Assembly: GCA_963210315.1 (NCBI GenBank)
Contig: OY723253.1
Location: forward strand, 868,001-932,000
Length of the DNA stretch: 64,000 nt
DNA from: Rhynchopus euleeides
Taxonomy: Eukaryota; Euglenozoa; Diplonemea; Diplonemida; Diplonemidae
Reading direction: 5' to 3'
Position numbers and translations under genes: made by a program. Numbering within the stretch: the first letter of the stretch is position 1; each line of letters begins with the position of its first letter. Below, piece after piece: positions 63,901 through 64,000 of this stretch. The notes under the pieces are model-generated. The model was not told where the DNA came from, made no database searches, and worked only from the letters and a program-made list of their open reading frames with translations.

Positions 63901-64000
63901 CACCCACCACAAGCAGCAGGTAGCTGTCGAGGCCACCGCACGCGCGCAGGACAGGGTGGCGGAAGTGAAGGTTGAGCACCACACGGACCACCTTGCCTGG
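60938..64000 (-). CDS. Na+/phosphate cotransporter-like protein fused to a phytase-like domain (5' partial)
   Basis: The frame is open to the window edge; at least 1017 C-terminal residues lie here and the start is beyond 64000. The first ~190 residues contain several membrane spans with the Na/Pi-cotransporter repeat signature (VLLHSSSMFTSLVAVLTALG; LIVGANLGATISGLLAAL). By family logic this is the second inverted repeat; the first would be off the window. A Cys-rich, probably extracytoplasmic region follows (~300-420). Then comes a long domain resembling the esterase-like phytase fold (SLAGLSHDPCTGVLHAATV; LAVSPSRKRAVVC; SETGLPHGLDLELLSV). Three more membrane spans near 860-990 precede a soluble tail. 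The likely role is phosphate uptake combined with sensing or release of phosphate from organic esters. No intron of the local GT(A/G)TG type is needed. Confidence 0.82.
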   Translation of the reverse strand, partial: PGKVVRVVLNLHFRHPVLRACGGLDSYLLLVVGGVLTVLLHSSSMFTSLVAVLTALGAVHIEKAAPLIVGANLGATISGLLAALSGDNVYVGLQVALVNVFFNCAGGVLWFVVWPLRQVPLSMAQFLGDTGANLRWFTLMHTVAMFVGIPWLVILVSYPGWGYLVLTCLPLIVVLGLLLAFVHVRRNHADIIPRGSAFAFLRSDHFPCGCMYPNFMQLWGGDVEFDRIDLSVIRQKAWQRKVDDHSARIWPYSTAAWGLACIAFLGAVLCLPTTQWRRVRYADEPRGRPEFGIGLWHACSASYEQDHRLMHRPPRECTYTDLLYECAEGLERSCQADPLFATNQTTPFEDEAYAAAFQQCSKLGCRAHAWVQACRDIPACHARPRHAEQCAAVVETYAFYRSVNPDSHGVQLLWADPRGDVLPETAGFHSGAFAIPAEEEEGEVQVRTFDLPELLNEGTGVSMQPSLAGLSHDPCTGVLHAATVRGCNTDSNFTGALVRVGLITTHTRMSISHTSSILQHTTLQHSPPHSTPEALAVGDTCAAAPYTAADGPAVGDIAILDTDTGMHIGCELYDPHVLVWNSTGHVVARYAAQGSGTQQGTVYVLPRVFAARAALRGFKSLAVSPSRKRAVVCLASALTGESAALAYSRVVRCAVLDITNYRTPRLLAEKLVVLRDAGELQPHVQLVGASWLKDDTVLLLERSGSGPDASARLLRADFASGTDIQGAYDSTNINSETGLPHGLDLELLSVNATDNLPLIHTTASLIRAGAEPVSVRHVLDLPATLPLQHLSGVAALNSHSFAVSEQGRDNTSIHVVQSTRGTGAALPDMCPHTRNFMWRGGSRCRSLQDVCPVGGLADHMEVVSGLAIAGVTTLGLGAAMIATYVLQPRYGVVSVMHFAAAAFLTFASILLLAAWTEVAAMTNKTYGCYFEDESLRGGLVLHLGKLRYLTQQSYSWAFCIYGWGVVTLACVVLWHRVFTENHVRSLLLLKPEELLNGPGKGNAVRLFIREEHIFSPPPVE

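Overview
This window is GC-rich nuclear DNA from a eukaryote, most likely a flagellated protist or alga. The evidence is spliced genes (24 GT-AG introns could be placed), a mitochondrial Hsp70, a Miro GTPase with a tail anchor, a ciliary dynein-regulatory-complex subunit (DRC2), cytosolic-type enolase, several mobile-element families, and long poly(G)/poly(C) tracts. I cannot fix the lineage from sequence alone. The enolase lacks the plant/apicomplexan-type insertion after the residue-100 region, and every intron starts GT(A/G)TG.

Layout. 1-7.7 kb: one giant retroelement ORF with reverse transcriptase, restriction-like endonuclease, two OTU-like protease domains and an unusual multi-membrane-span N-terminal half. 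8-12.9 kb: satellite-like DNA (GAATTCT arrays, ~240-bp tandem duplications, a GGACATGTCC palindrome field) and dispersed repeats. 13-14.7 kb: a four-exon PDZ-like + PSP1 gene. 15-19.4 kb: dispersed repeats and a hAT-like transposase gene that begins with a signal peptide. 19.8-21.7 kb: a PH-like domain gene whose 3' end is not visible. 23.5-26.5 kb: a complete ~3-kb DNA transposon with ~300-bp terminal inverted repeats, a 5-bp target duplication and a decayed gene of unknown type. 26.9-42.4 kb: Miro, a secretory class I haem peroxidase, DRC2, a disordered protein, a 902-bp MITE with a perfect 6-bp target duplication, and a TPR-SAM protein. 42.4-47.3 kb: mostly non-coding, with repeats. 47.3-57.5 kb: enolase, mitochondrial Hsp70, an unidentified 773-residue protein and a coiled-coil protein. 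57.5-60.9 kb: non-coding. 60.9-64 kb: the 3' part of a Na+/phosphate cotransporter-like gene carrying a phytase-like domain; it runs off the window.

Every gene I can support, 12 host genes plus the coding regions of three mobile elements, lies on the minus strand, so the window looks like one long unidirectional gene array. Host functions are mixed (mitochondrial chaperone and mitochondrial GTPase, glycolysis, cilium, phosphate transport, peroxide removal), so nothing suggests a functional operon. The notable themes are the single-strand gene order, the uniform 5' splice-site motif, the density and diversity of mobile elements, and the secretory-type N-termini on two mobile-element proteins.
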